A stretch of DNA of 47,405 nt from Shiella aurantiaca (GTDB lineage Bacteria > Bacteroidota > Bacteroidia > Cytophagales > Cyclobacteriaceae), in contig JAUHJS010000006.1 in NCBI GenBank assembly GCA_030412945.1, positions 237,587 to 284,991 on the forward strand, written 5' to 3'. Shown here piece by piece: positions 17,173 through 25,731 of the stretch (position 1 is its first letter; the number at the start of each line of letters is the position of its first letter). A program made the position numbers and the translations under genes. The notes beneath the pieces were generated by a model. It did no database searches. It was not told the DNA's origin and saw nothing but the letters and a program-made list of their open reading frames with translations.

Positions 17173-17945
17173 ACAAGCCCGGTTTTAAGCATTTCAAACC
17201 GGCATTTACGGAAAATAAAGATTTAGTATTTGGTACCCGCGCCATCATTGAGGCCATTAGGGCCGGAAAAGAGGTTGACAAACTCCTGATTCAAAAGGGA
17301 TTGACGAACGAGCTCACTACCGAACTCATCAACGAAGCCACTCAAGCAGGCGTACCCATACAAAAGGTGCCTGTAGAAAAACTGAACAAACTTACCCGCA
17401 AAAACCACCAAGGTGCTGTTTGCTACCTCTCGGTGATTCGCTATGCCCCCGTGGCCGAAGTGGTAAGTGCGTGTTTTGAAAAAGGAGTTGACCCTTTTCT
17501 GGTTATTTTAGATCGTATCACCGATGTGCGCAATTTTGGGGCAGTAGCCCGCACAGCCGATTGTGCCGGAGTGCATGCGCTCGTTATCCCCGATAAAGGA
17601 AGCGCACAAATTGGCAGCGATGCCATGAAAACCTCTGCGGGGGCTTTGAATTTCTTGTCGGTTTGCCGCGAACACAACTTAAAAGATACTATTCGCTATC
17701 TCAAAGACAGTGGATTAAAGATTATTGCATGTACCGAAAAAGGGGAGCAAAATCTGTATGAACTTGACCTGAAGGGCCCGGTAGCCATTATCATGGGCTC
17801 CGAAGAAGACGGCATTTCGCCTGAATACCTGCGCTTAGCCGATTTCAAGGGCAAGATTCCTATGGTGGGCAATATTGAGTCGCTCAATATTTCGGTTGCG
17901 GCCGGAGTGGCCATGTACGAAGTAGTTCGCCAAAAAGGACTATAA
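17151..17945 (+). CDS. rlmB: 23S rRNA (guanosine-2'-O)-methyltransferase, RlmB-like (SpoU/TrmH family)
   Basis: 264 residues. The N-terminal substrate-binding domain contains VFGTRAIIEAI (about 25-36) and KNHQGAVCYLS. The SPOUT catalytic domain has motif 1 LDRITDVRNFGAVARTADCAG (about 121-141), motif 2 AIIMGSEEDGISPEYL (about 211-226) and motif 3 IPMVGNIESLNISVAAGVAMYE (about 234-256), which form the trefoil knot that binds S-adenosylmethionine. The enzyme 2'-O-methylates a guanosine of 23S rRNA (G2251 in E. coli). The start codon lies within the 3' end of the GWxTD gene. A terminator hairpin begins directly after the stop codon. Confidence 0.9.
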   Translation: MEKRKKVDKPGFKHFKPAFTENKDLVFGTRAIIEAIRAGKEVDKLLIQKGLTNELTTELINEATQAGVPIQKVPVEKLNKLTRKNHQGAVCYLSVIRYAPVAEVVSACFEKGVDPFLVILDRITDVRNFGAVARTADCAGVHALVIPDKGSAQIGSDAMKTSAGALNFLSVCREHNLKDTIRYLKDSGLKIIACTEKGEQNLYELDLKGPVAIIMGSEEDGISPEYLRLADFKGKIPMVGNIESLNISVAAGVAMYEVVRQKGL

Positions 17946-17949
17946 AATG

Positions 17950-17988
17950 GGGAATACCTACAGGTAGGTATTCCCTTTCTTTTCTTTT
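17950..17988 (+). terminator. Terminator hairpin shared by two convergent genes
   Basis: GGGAATACCTAC (17950-17961) and GTAGGTATTCCC (17964-17975) form a perfect 12-bp inverted repeat with only 2 nt between, so a few central pairs must open. It is followed on the plus strand by a T/C-rich run (TTTCTTTTCTTTT). It terminates rlmB, and the last codons and stop of the minus-strand guanylyltransferase are part of the stem. Confidence 0.8.
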
Positions 17989-19031
17989 ACTACATTGATA
18001 AACTCGCGGAATTTCCCTTCCAAATCTTTCCGACAAATCAACAGCACATTGTCGCATTCCGCTACCAAATACCCCTCTAGCCCTTGCACCAGTATGAGCT
18101 TTTCTGCTGGGCCTATCACGTAGCTATTCTTAGTATCCATCAGTATACCATTAGCTTGTACCACGTTGTTATCCGCATCTTTTTCACTGATTTCGTGTAG
18201 GGCGTTCCAAGAGCCTAAGTCCGACCAACCAAAATCTCCTTTCACCACATACACATTGTCGGCCTTTTCCATCACGCCATAGTCAATAGAAATATTTTTG
18301 CATTGCGAATAGGCTTGTGCAATAAAGGCCTGTTCCTTAGGCGTATGCAAAGCGGCAAGTCCTGCTTCAAAAACTTCCACCATATCGGGCAGGTGCTCTT
18401 CAAAGGCGGCTAGAATGCTAGACACATGCCAGATGAAGATTCCGGCATTCCACACGAAGTCCCCACTTTCCAGAAACTTAATGGCCAGTTCTTTTTCGGG
18501 CTTTTCGGTAAATGTCACCACTTGGTGGATTTCGTCCACAGCTTCGGTTTCAAACTGAATATAGCCATAGCCTGTATCGGGGCGGCTGGGCGTAATGCCC
18601 AAGGTAACCAGGCGATTGCCCGCTGAGGCAAAGCGCAGCGCCTTTTGTATTTCTTTGCGAAATACCTCCTCCTTCAAAATCAAATGATCGGCCGGAGTTA
18701 CTACGATGGTCGCCTCAGGATTTTGCGCCTTGATTTTATAGGAGGCATACGCAATGCAAGGAGCGGTATTTTTCCGTGCGGGCTCAAGCAAAATCTGGTG
18801 TTCTGTCAAAAAAGGCAATTGTTCCATCACCAATTCTTTGTACGACTCATGCGTAACTACCAAGATATTTTCCGGCAAAGCAATATCCTTAAAGCGCTCA
18901 TAGGTCATTTGCAGCAAGGTGCTGCCTGTGCCTAGTACATCCAGAAATTGCTTGGGCTTATGTGTACGACTATATGGCCAAAAACGAGTGCCTAAGCCTC
19001 CGGCCATTATTACCACAAAGGTATTTTGCAT
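17958..19031 (-). CDS. manC: Mannose-1-phosphate guanylyltransferase
   Basis: 357 residues. The nucleotide-binding signature is VIMAGGLGTRFWPYSRTHKPKQF (residues 7-29), followed by VVTPADHLI near 108, FTEKPEKELAIKFLESGDFVWNAGIFIW near 180-205, and DYGVMEKADNVYVVKGDFGWSDLGSW near 250-275, all typical of the GMP-forming type. It makes GDP-mannose from mannose-1-phosphate and GTP for glycans. The protein stops at about 357 residues and so lacks the cupin phosphomannose isomerase domain of bifunctional AlgA-type enzymes. Its ATG shares one base with the stop of the upstream isomerase gene (TAATG), indicating translational coupling. Confidence 0.92.
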   Translation of the reverse strand: MQNTFVVIMAGGLGTRFWPYSRTHKPKQFLDVLGTGSTLLQMTYERFKDIALPENILVVTHESYKELVMEQLPFLTEHQILLEPARKNTAPCIAYASYKIKAQNPEATIVVTPADHLILKEEVFRKEIQKALRFASAGNRLVTLGITPSRPDTGYGYIQFETEAVDEIHQVVTFTEKPEKELAIKFLESGDFVWNAGIFIWHVSSILAAFEEHLPDMVEVFEAGLAALHTPKEQAFIAQAYSQCKNISIDYGVMEKADNVYVVKGDFGWSDLGSWNALHEISEKDADNNVVQANGILMDTKNSYVIGPAEKLILVQGLEGYLVAECDNVLLICRKDLEGKFREFINVVKEKKGNTYL

Positions 19032-20008
19032 TATATAATCCCTTCTTTTAATAAATCATGCAGATGAACAAAGCCTACAGGCTGTTTTCCATCTACCACT
19101 ATCAGCTGCGAAATGTTATTGTCTTGCATGGTATGCAGCGCTTTTACAGCAAAGGCTCCACTTTCTATGGTTTTGGGCGATGTTCCCATGATGTCCTTCG
19201 CCTGTACTTGGTCGAAGTTAATGCTTTTCTGCATCATTCTGCGCAAATCGCCATCGGTGATTACACCCACCAGTTCGCCCGCAGCATTTACTACGGCCGC
19301 AGCACCCAATCGGTTGGAAGAAATCTCGATAATCACCTCCTTCGCGCTTGTATCCGGACTTACCTTGGGGCAGGCATTGTTTTTAAAAATATCATCCACC
19401 TTCAAATAAAGCTGCTTGCCAAGGCTACCTCCCGGATGGTAGCGGGCAAAATCTTCGCTACTAAACCCTCGGCATTCGAGCAAACTTACCGCCAGCGCAT
19501 CACCAAGGGCCAGATGAGCCGTGGTGCTGGTAGTAGGAGCCAAATTATTGGGACAAGCTTCTGCACCAATGGTCGCATTCAGTATAAAATCGGCCTGCTG
19601 AGCCAAATACGAATCGGTATTGCTTACCAAGGCCACTAGTTGCGAGCCTGTTCGTTTTAATAGAGGAACCAACACTTTTATCTCCGGAGTATTACCACTC
19701 TTAGATATACAAATCACGATATCGTCTTTCTGCACCATGCCCAAGTCGCCATGAATGGCATCCGCAGCATGCATAAACAAAGCAGGGGTTCCGGTCGAAT
19801 TCAGTGTAGCCACAATTTTATTGGCGATAATGGCACTTTTACCAATTCCGGTAATCACCACACGACCCTTACACGCCAGTATGGCTTCTACACATTGCAC
19901 AAAACTATCGTCTACCAAATCCGCAATTTTTCTTACTGCATCCGCCTCATTTATGAGGGTGTCTCTGGCTATTTGTTTGATATTTTTTATTAAATTCAAC
20001 TTATACAA
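19031..20008 (-). CDS. kdsD: Arabinose-5-phosphate isomerase (KpsF/GutQ family)
   Basis: 325 residues. An N-terminal SIS domain (about 35-170) contains GRVVITGIGKSAIIANKIVA, HAADAIHGDLGM and CISKSGNTPEI. Two CBS domains follow (about 205-260 and 275-325), with GAAAVVNAAGELVGVITDGDLRR and NISQLIVVDGKQPVGFVHLHDLL. The enzyme converts ribulose-5-phosphate to arabinose-5-phosphate, the first step to Kdo in lipopolysaccharide. The start is TTG at 20008 (a stop lies two codons upstream); a second TTG at 19999 is possible, and there is no ATG near. It forms a two-gene operon with the GDP-mannose enzyme, which points to envelope glycan supply. Confidence 0.9.
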   Translation of the reverse strand: MYKLNLIKNIKQIARDTLINEADAVRKIADLVDDSFVQCVEAILACKGRVVITGIGKSAIIANKIVATLNSTGTPALFMHAADAIHGDLGMVQKDDIVICISKSGNTPEIKVLVPLLKRTGSQLVALVSNTDSYLAQQADFILNATIGAEACPNNLAPTTSTTAHLALGDALAVSLLECRGFSSEDFARYHPGGSLGKQLYLKVDDIFKNNACPKVSPDTSAKEVIIEISSNRLGAAAVVNAAGELVGVITDGDLRRMMQKSINFDQVQAKDIMGTSPKTIESGAFAVKALHTMQDNNISQLIVVDGKQPVGFVHLHDLLKEGII

Positions 20009-20151
20009 TGTTTAATGAGTAATTTTATATGTCTCTGGCGGCAATTAAAGATTAAACTCTTTTTAAATAGGATTTAACAAGGAGCAAATCTTTCATTTGC
20101 AAACAAACCTAATTGAAATCACGTATTCCTCAAAATCGGAATTACCTGTTA

Positions 20152-20159
20152 CAAAGTTA
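20152..20159 (-). promoter_or_regulatory. Possible -7 promoter element of the kdsD-manC operon
   Basis: The minus strand reads TAACTTTG, an exact TAnnTTTG match, 144 bp upstream of the isomerase start. This would leave a leader of about 137 nt that includes a GCAAAT/ATTTGC hairpin (20084-20100). No clear -33 TTTG is present. Confidence 0.3.
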
Positions 20160-20233
20160 ACGTTTCTGTTACCATTTCTAACCCCCTGGTTGGTAGCAGT
20201 CACGTGAATTCGTCATATATTTTTTAAGGAAAG

Positions 20234-22432
20234 ATGATAGAAGCGCAAGTTGATGAGTTAAAAAGTAAACTAAAAGAAATTTTCGGGTATAATAGTTTTC
20301 GTGGCAACCAAGAGGCCATTATCCGAAACATACTTGACGGACGCAATACCTTCGTAATTATGCCCACGGGGGCTGGCAAATCATTGTGCTACCAATTGCC
20401 CGCCTTGGTACAAGAGGGAACGGCCATAGTAATCTCCCCGCTGATTGCCCTGATGAAAAATCAGGTAGACCAAATGAATGCCTTTGGTATCAATGCTCAG
20501 TTTTTAAATTCTACATTGAATAAAACCGAGATGAACAAAGTGAAGAAGGAAACCCTCAGCGGCAAGGTTAAATTGCTGTATGTGGCTCCTGAATCACTCA
20601 CCAAAGAAGAAAATATCGAATTTCTCCGCAATGCGAAAATCTCCTTTGCGGCCATAGATGAAGCCCATTGTATTTCGGAATGGGGGCATGATTTCCGTCC
20701 CGAATACCGCAAGATAAAATCCATATTGGCACAGCTGGGCAATATGCCCGTGATAGCCCTTACAGCTACCGCCACCCCCAAAGTACAGCTCGATATCCAG
20801 AAAAACCTGCAAATGGAAGAGGCCGATGTATTTAAATCGTCCTTCAACCGAACCAATTTGTACTATGAAGTGCGCCCTAAGGTGCATACCAAAAAGCAGG
20901 TCATCAAATACATCAAATCCCACAAAGGGAAGTCGGGCATTGTGTATTGTCTGAGTCGGAAAAAGGTAGAAGAAATAGCCGAATTACTACGTGTAAACGA
21001 TATCAAAGCAGCACCCTATCATGCCGGCCTCGATGGTAATGTACGCATGAAAAACCAAGACGACTTCTTGAATGAAGAGGTGGACGTAATCGTGGCCACT
21101 ATCGCCTTTGGTATGGGCATCGATAAGCCCGATGTGCGCTTTGTTATCCACTACGATGCCCCAAAATCGTTGGAAGGTTATTACCAAGAAACCGGGAGGG
21201 CCGGACGTGATGGCCTGGAAGGAAACTGCGTGATGTTCTACAGTTATAACGACATCCTAAAACTTGAAAAATTTAATAAAGACAAACCCGTAACCGAGCG
21301 CGACAATGCCAAAATCTTGTTGCAAGAAATGGTGGGTTATGCCGAGTCTACGGTATGTCGCAGACGTCAGCTGCTGCATTATTTTGGCGAGCATTACGAT
21401 GAAAGTCAATGCATAGAAAGCGGCAAATGCGACAACTGCATGAAACCGCGTGAGCAATTTGAAGCAGATAAATACCTGGAACTGGCCATAAAAGTGGTGC
21501 TCCAAACAGGGCAACGCTTTGCCATTGGGCACCTGTGCCATGTGCTCCGCGGCATGGAAAATGAATACGTAAAATCCTATGGCCATAATACCCTAGAGGT
21601 CTACGGCAAGGGAGAAGAACTCCCCGATCGGCAATGGGCTTCAATCATTCGTCAGGCACTGCTATATGAGTATCTGGAGAAAGACATTGAAAACATTGGC
21701 ATCTTAAGAGTGAGCGAAAAAGGACTGTCCTATCTGGAAGCACCTTATCCGGTACATTTCACTAAAGATCACGAATACGATACCAATGCCGAAGAAGAGG
21801 ACGTAAAAACCGAGCGCGAAAACAACAGTGCGAAGTCGTATGATAGCGCCCTGTTTGAGCAGCTTAAAGCCTTGCGCAAAAAAATAGCCAAGGAAAAAGG
21901 CCTTCCGCCCTATGTGGTTTTTCAAGATCCTTCCTTGGAAGAAATGGCGACCACCTATCCTACTTCTTTGGAAGAATTGGAAAAGATCAATGGCGTGGGC
22001 CGAGGTAAAGCCACTAAGTTTGGGCATAGCTTTATTGCCCTTATCAATAAGTTTGTTGAGGAAAACGAAATCGAAACGGCCTCTGAGGTGGTCATTAAAT
22101 CGGCTGTAAATAAGTCGAAAATGAAAATCCACATCATACAGCAAATCGACCGAAAAATCGACTTGGTGGAAATTGCAGAAGGCAAAAGCATAAGTATGCT
22201 CGAACTGATTGATGAAATAGAACACATCTGCTATTCAGGCACTAAGCTCAACCTCGATTATTACATCGATGAGATTATGGATGATGAGCGTCAAGAAATT
22301 GTGTACGATTATTTCATGAATGCCGAAACCGACAACATCCGATTGGCCCTGCAAGAGCTAGCCGATGACGACTTCTCCGAGGAAGAACTCCGACTAATGC
22401 GTGTGAAATTCTTATCCGAATATGCCAACTAA
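20234..22432 (+). CDS. recQ: ATP-dependent DNA helicase RecQ
   Basis: 732 residues. Motif 0 is FGYNSFRGNQEAII, Walker A MPTGAGKSLCYQLP (about 44-57), motif II IDEAHCISEWGHDFRPEY (DEAH box, about 140), and motif VI YYQETGRAGRDGLEG (about 317-331). The zinc-binding RQC region has CRRRQLLHYFGE and CDNCMKP. An HRDC domain (PPYVVFQDPSLEEMATTYP, about 556-625) is followed by an acidic C-terminal extension of about 100 residues, as in other Bacteroidota RecQ proteins. It is a 3'-5' helicase for recombination and repair. purD follows 60 bp downstream with its own promoter. Confidence 0.95.
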   Translation: MIEAQVDELKSKLKEIFGYNSFRGNQEAIIRNILDGRNTFVIMPTGAGKSLCYQLPALVQEGTAIVISPLIALMKNQVDQMNAFGINAQFLNSTLNKTEMNKVKKETLSGKVKLLYVAPESLTKEENIEFLRNAKISFAAIDEAHCISEWGHDFRPEYRKIKSILAQLGNMPVIALTATATPKVQLDIQKNLQMEEADVFKSSFNRTNLYYEVRPKVHTKKQVIKYIKSHKGKSGIVYCLSRKKVEEIAELLRVNDIKAAPYHAGLDGNVRMKNQDDFLNEEVDVIVATIAFGMGIDKPDVRFVIHYDAPKSLEGYYQETGRAGRDGLEGNCVMFYSYNDILKLEKFNKDKPVTERDNAKILLQEMVGYAESTVCRRRQLLHYFGEHYDESQCIESGKCDNCMKPREQFEADKYLELAIKVVLQTGQRFAIGHLCHVLRGMENEYVKSYGHNTLEVYGKGEELPDRQWASIIRQALLYEYLEKDIENIGILRVSEKGLSYLEAPYPVHFTKDHEYDTNAEEEDVKTERENNSAKSYDSALFEQLKALRKKIAKEKGLPPYVVFQDPSLEEMATTYPTSLEELEKINGVGRGKATKFGHSFIALINKFVEENEIETASEVVIKSAVNKSKMKIHIIQQIDRKIDLVEIAEGKSISMLELIDEIEHICYSGTKLNLDYYIDEIMDDERQEIVYDYFMNAETDNIRLALQELADDDFSEEELRLMRVKFLSEYAN

Positions 22433-22435
22433 TTG

Positions 22436-22443
22436 TACCTTTG
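22436..22443 (+). promoter_or_regulatory. -7 promoter element of purD
   Basis: TACCTTTG followed by C is an exact match to the Bacteroidota -7 consensus TAnnTTTG. It begins 3 bp after the recQ stop codon and 57 bp before the purD ATG, so purD probably has its own transcript. The -33 element is not obvious. Confidence 0.5.
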
Positions 22444-22492
22444 CAAACCGATTTTTTTACACACTTTTGCTTAGCATACCGAGATTAGACTC

Positions 22493-23782
22493 ATGAATAT
22501 ACTCATATTAGGAAGTGGCGGACGCGAACATGCCTTGGCCAAAAAAATAGCCGAGAGCACGCATTGCGAGCGTTTATTCGTAGCACCCGGAAATGCCGGA
22601 ACCGCTCAAATCGCCACCAACGTGCCGCTTTCTCCTACTGATTTCGAACAAGTAAGCCAGCTTATCCTGAAAGAAAACATAGGCTTGGTCGTAGTAGGCC
22701 CAGAAGACCCTTTGGTGAAAGGGATTCGTGATTATTTGGAAGCTAGGCCGGAACACAAAAACCTAAAACTGGTGGGCCCCGGAAAAATGGGCGCTCAGCT
22801 AGAAGGCAGCAAAGATTTCTCTAAGCGCTTTATGCAGCGTCACCATATCCCAACCGCCAAATACCAAACCTTTACCGCCAGCAACTTGGCCGATGGCCTA
22901 AAATATTTGGAAAGCATGAGCCTTCCTATTGTGCTCAAGGCCGATGGCTTAGCCGCGGGCAAAGGTGTGCTGATTGTAGAAGACTTGGAAGAAGCTAAAG
23001 CTTCGCTGAAAGAGATGCTGGTTGACCAGAAATTTGGAGCGGCTAGCACCCAAGTTGTGGTAGAGGAGTTCTTAGAAGGGATAGAGCTTTCGGTGTTTGT
23101 CCTTACCGATGGCCAACACTATGCAACCCTTCCCGAAGCCAAAGATTACAAGCGCATAGGCGATAACGATACCGGCCTGAACACCGGAGGTATGGGCGCA
23201 GTATCGCCTGTGGTTTTTGCCGATGCCGCTTTTATGAAAAAGGTAGAAGAGCGCGTAATCAAGCCTACCATTCAAGGGCTGCATCAAGAAGCCATTCCTT
23301 ACAAAGGCTTTGTCTTTATTGGCCTCATGAATGTAAAAGGTGAGCCCTATGTGATTGAGTACAATGTGCGTATGGGCGACCCCGAAACAGAGGTAGTGAT
23401 ACCGCGTATTGAAAGCGATTTGGTAGAACTGCTACTGGCCTGTGCTGAGGGAAAAATGGAACAAGCGGAGCTGCGTATAAGTCCTAAAACAGCCACGACC
23501 GTAATGATGGTGGCCGAGGGTTATCCCGGAGATTACGAAAAAGGGAAAATTATTAAAGGTTGGGATACACCAACAAAAGCGTATATTTACCATGCTGGAA
23601 CCAAGCTGAGCAATCAGGAAGTGCTCACCAACGGAGGCCGCGTAATGGCAGCCACCGGAATGGGCAACACTTTGGAAGAGGCATTAAAGATATCGTACGA
23701 AGCCGTGAACCAGATTTGCTGGGAAGGCATCACGTACCGAAAAGACATAGGCAAAGATTTGCAACGTTTGCTGGTGTCGTAA
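22493..23782 (+). CDS. purD: Phosphoribosylamine-glycine ligase
   Basis: 429 residues, the normal length for GAR synthetase. The N-terminal motif is ILGSGGREHALAKKIAES, and the ATP-grasp core contains LKADGLAAGKGVLIV (about 150), VVEEFLEGIELSVFVLTDG (about 190), NTGGMGAVSPV (about 229) and EYNVRMGDPETEVVIPRI (about 287), with metal-binding Glu and Asn residues. The C-terminal domain has TVMMVAEGYPGDYEKG. The enzyme catalyses the second step of de novo purine synthesis, joining glycine to phosphoribosylamine with ATP. It is not in a pur cluster here. Confidence 0.96.
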   Translation: MNILILGSGGREHALAKKIAESTHCERLFVAPGNAGTAQIATNVPLSPTDFEQVSQLILKENIGLVVVGPEDPLVKGIRDYLEARPEHKNLKLVGPGKMGAQLEGSKDFSKRFMQRHHIPTAKYQTFTASNLADGLKYLESMSLPIVLKADGLAAGKGVLIVEDLEEAKASLKEMLVDQKFGAASTQVVVEEFLEGIELSVFVLTDGQHYATLPEAKDYKRIGDNDTGLNTGGMGAVSPVVFADAAFMKKVEERVIKPTIQGLHQEAIPYKGFVFIGLMNVKGEPYVIEYNVRMGDPETEVVIPRIESDLVELLLACAEGKMEQAELRISPKTATTVMMVAEGYPGDYEKGKIIKGWDTPTKAYIYHAGTKLSNQEVLTNGGRVMAATGMGNTLEEALKISYEAVNQICWEGITYRKDIGKDLQRLLVS

Positions 23783-23878
23783 TCCAAACCGCTTAGGCGG
23801 ATACTATATAAACCCCAAAAATAAACGTAGATGGTAAGTGGGGTATAAGCCATCGATACATATAAATATAAAATATAC

Positions 23879-25264
23879 ATGGCGGGTTGTAGTTCGTGCA
23901 GCACCACCACCAAAGATGGAAAAGTAGCAGGTTGCCGAAGCAATGGCGGCTGCAAAACGGGTGGCTGCAACAAAATGAATGTGTTCGACTGGCTGTCCAA
24001 TATGGATATGCCGTCTATTGATACCTTTGACGTGGCTGAAATCCGGTTCAAAGGAGGCAGAAAAGAGTTTTACCGAAACACCAACAAACTTCAGCTCACC
24101 ACGGGCGATGCAGTGGTGGTAGAAGTGCAAGGCGGTCACCATGTGGGCTTTGTATCCTTACAGGGTGAACTGGTACGCCTGCAAATGCAAAAGAAAAAGG
24201 TGCAGAACAATGAGGAAATCAAGCAGATTTACCGATTGGCCACCCAAAAAGATTTAGAGAAATTCTACGAAACGGAGAAAAGAGAACTTCCTACCCTCTT
24301 CCGTACGCGCCAGATCATCCAAGAGCAAAAACTTGGCATGAAGCTGTCAGATGTAGAATACCAAGCTGATAATACCAAAGCCACTTTCTTTTATTCAGCC
24401 GAAGATCGGGTCGATTTCCGTGAGCTCATTAAGGTACTGGCCGGAGAATTTAAAATCCGCGTAGAGATGCGCCAAATCAGCCTGCGCCAAGAGGCAGGCC
24501 GCTTAGGGGGCATTGGTTCCTGCGGTCGCGAACTTTGCTGCTCTACGTGGCTCAGCGATTTCAAAAGTGTATCGACCACAGCGGCTAGGTATCAAAACCT
24601 TTCCTTGAATCCGAGCAAACTTTCCGGTCAGTGCGGACGCTTAAAATGCTGTCTCAACTATGAGCTGGACACCTATATGGATGCCCTCAAGGATATCCCT
24701 GAAGTTGAAGGATCCTTGCAAACTCAACAGGGCGATGCCAAGCTTCAAAAAACGGATATCTTCCGCAAAATTATGTGGTTTGGCTATGACACCGAAAATA
24801 CTTGGTTCCCAATCTCTACCGAAAGGGTACGCGAGATACAGCAGCTCAATAAAAAGGGCGTAAAACCACTTACCTTAACAGAGGACAAACTGGAAATCGA
24901 GGAAGGTCCTATCTTGCCTATCAATAACGACTTGGAATTGATGGATCGTAAGTTCCGCAACAAAACCAAGAAGAAGAAAAAGAAGAAGCCGCGTAACCCG
25001 AATGCCCCTCAGGCCAATGCGGTGGAGGGAGGAGCCGTATCGGCACCGAATCCGAATCCAAACCGTCCGCTTAGGGAAAACATTGCTCCTAAAGAAGGGG
25101 GCGAAGCCAGAGAAGAAAGAACACAAGGCGGACAAAATCCTAGAAATGAGGGCAATCGAAACAGAAACAGGAATCGGAACAGAAACCGCAAACCGGGCGA
25201 CAGAGGCGATAGAAGAAACAATAACGACCAAAATCCATCGGGAAATGAAAGCAACAATAGCTAA
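23879..25264 (+). CDS. PSP1/RicT-like protein with Cys-rich head and Arg/Asn-rich tail
   Basis: 461 residues. The first 40 residues are Cys-rich (seven Cys: CSSC, CRSNGGC, CKTGGCNK order), then NVFDWLSNMDMP. The PSP1 core (about 90-270) carries the conserved cysteine motif GSCGRELCCSTWL and SGQCGRLKCCLNYE. In Bacillus the relative RicT (YaaT) is part of the Y complex with two 4Fe-4S clusters that controls RNase Y and mRNA processing; whether that applies here is inference. From about 365 the chain becomes Lys-, then Asn/Arg/Gly/Pro-rich with an RN dipeptide repeat, probably disordered and RNA-binding. The gldH start lies inside its 3' end. This gene pair is a recurrent neighbourhood in Bacteroidota. 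Confidence 0.87.
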   Translation: MAGCSSCSTTTKDGKVAGCRSNGGCKTGGCNKMNVFDWLSNMDMPSIDTFDVAEIRFKGGRKEFYRNTNKLQLTTGDAVVVEVQGGHHVGFVSLQGELVRLQMQKKKVQNNEEIKQIYRLATQKDLEKFYETEKRELPTLFRTRQIIQEQKLGMKLSDVEYQADNTKATFFYSAEDRVDFRELIKVLAGEFKIRVEMRQISLRQEAGRLGGIGSCGRELCCSTWLSDFKSVSTTAARYQNLSLNPSKLSGQCGRLKCCLNYELDTYMDALKDIPEVEGSLQTQQGDAKLQKTDIFRKIMWFGYDTENTWFPISTERVREIQQLNKKGVKPLTLTEDKLEIEEGPILPINNDLELMDRKFRNKTKKKKKKKPRNPNAPQANAVEGGAVSAPNPNPNRPLRENIAPKEGGEAREERTQGGQNPRNEGNRNRNRNRNRNRKPGDRGDRRNNNDQNPSGNESNNS

Positions 25265-25730
25265 ACAGTGGCTTCTGGGCATAGGCATTTGCCTGAGCAT
25301 GGTATCTTGTGATAGCGATCGGGTATTTGAGCGCAACGATGACTTTGAAAACAGAATATGGGCTGCTGAAGACACGCACACCTTTTTGTTCACCATTGAT
25401 GATGCACAAACCGATTATGAGGTATCGCTGAACGTACGTAATAGTTTGATATATCCGTATCAAAACCTGTACACTACCATCAGTATTGAAGACTCTACGG
25501 GCACAGAAATTTACCAAACCCTTAAGAACACTTCACTATTTGATGAGAAAACAGGCGAACCTCTAGGCAGTGGGCTAGGCGATATTTTCGATCACCAGTC
25601 TGTAGTAGTTTCAGGCTTACGCTTTCCGCACACTGGCACTTACACGGCCTTTGTTACACAGGCTATGCGTATGGATTCTCTACCGGAAATCATGTCGGTG
25701 GGTATACGGGTAGCCAAGATGGAAAAGTAA
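25245..25730 (+). CDS. gldH: Gliding motility lipoprotein GldH
   Basis: 161 residues. I chose the ATG at 25245 because it begins a lipoprotein signal: KQWLLGIGICLSMVSC with the lipobox Cys, then DSDRVFERN, the typical GldH N-terminus. The open frame extends further upstream but that part only shadows the RicT-like gene. The mature part (FLFTIDDAQTDYEVSLNVRN, then YPYQNLYTTISIEDSTG) matches the GldH family. GldH is an outer-membrane-linked lipoprotein needed for gliding and chitin use in Flavobacterium johnsoniae. The gene overlaps the upstream one by 20 bp and ends 1 bp before the convergent helicase gene, so there is no room for a terminator. Confidence 0.88.
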   Translation: MKATIAKQWLLGIGICLSMVSCDSDRVFERNDDFENRIWAAEDTHTFLFTIDDAQTDYEVSLNVRNSLIYPYQNLYTTISIEDSTGTEIYQTLKNTSLFDEKTGEPLGSGLGDIFDHQSVVVSGLRFPHTGTYTAFVTQAMRMDSLPEIMSVGIRVAKMEK

Positions 25731-25731
25731 G

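Noticed and set aside
21704-22225. 173-codon minus-strand frame opposite recQ
   Set aside because: Phe/His-rich translation, typical of an antisense shadow of a helicase gene.
25153-25192. Six-base quasi-tandem repeat, considered as a mobile or CRISPR-like repeat
   Set aside because: It encodes the RN dipeptide tail of the RicT-like protein and stays in frame; there are no spacers.
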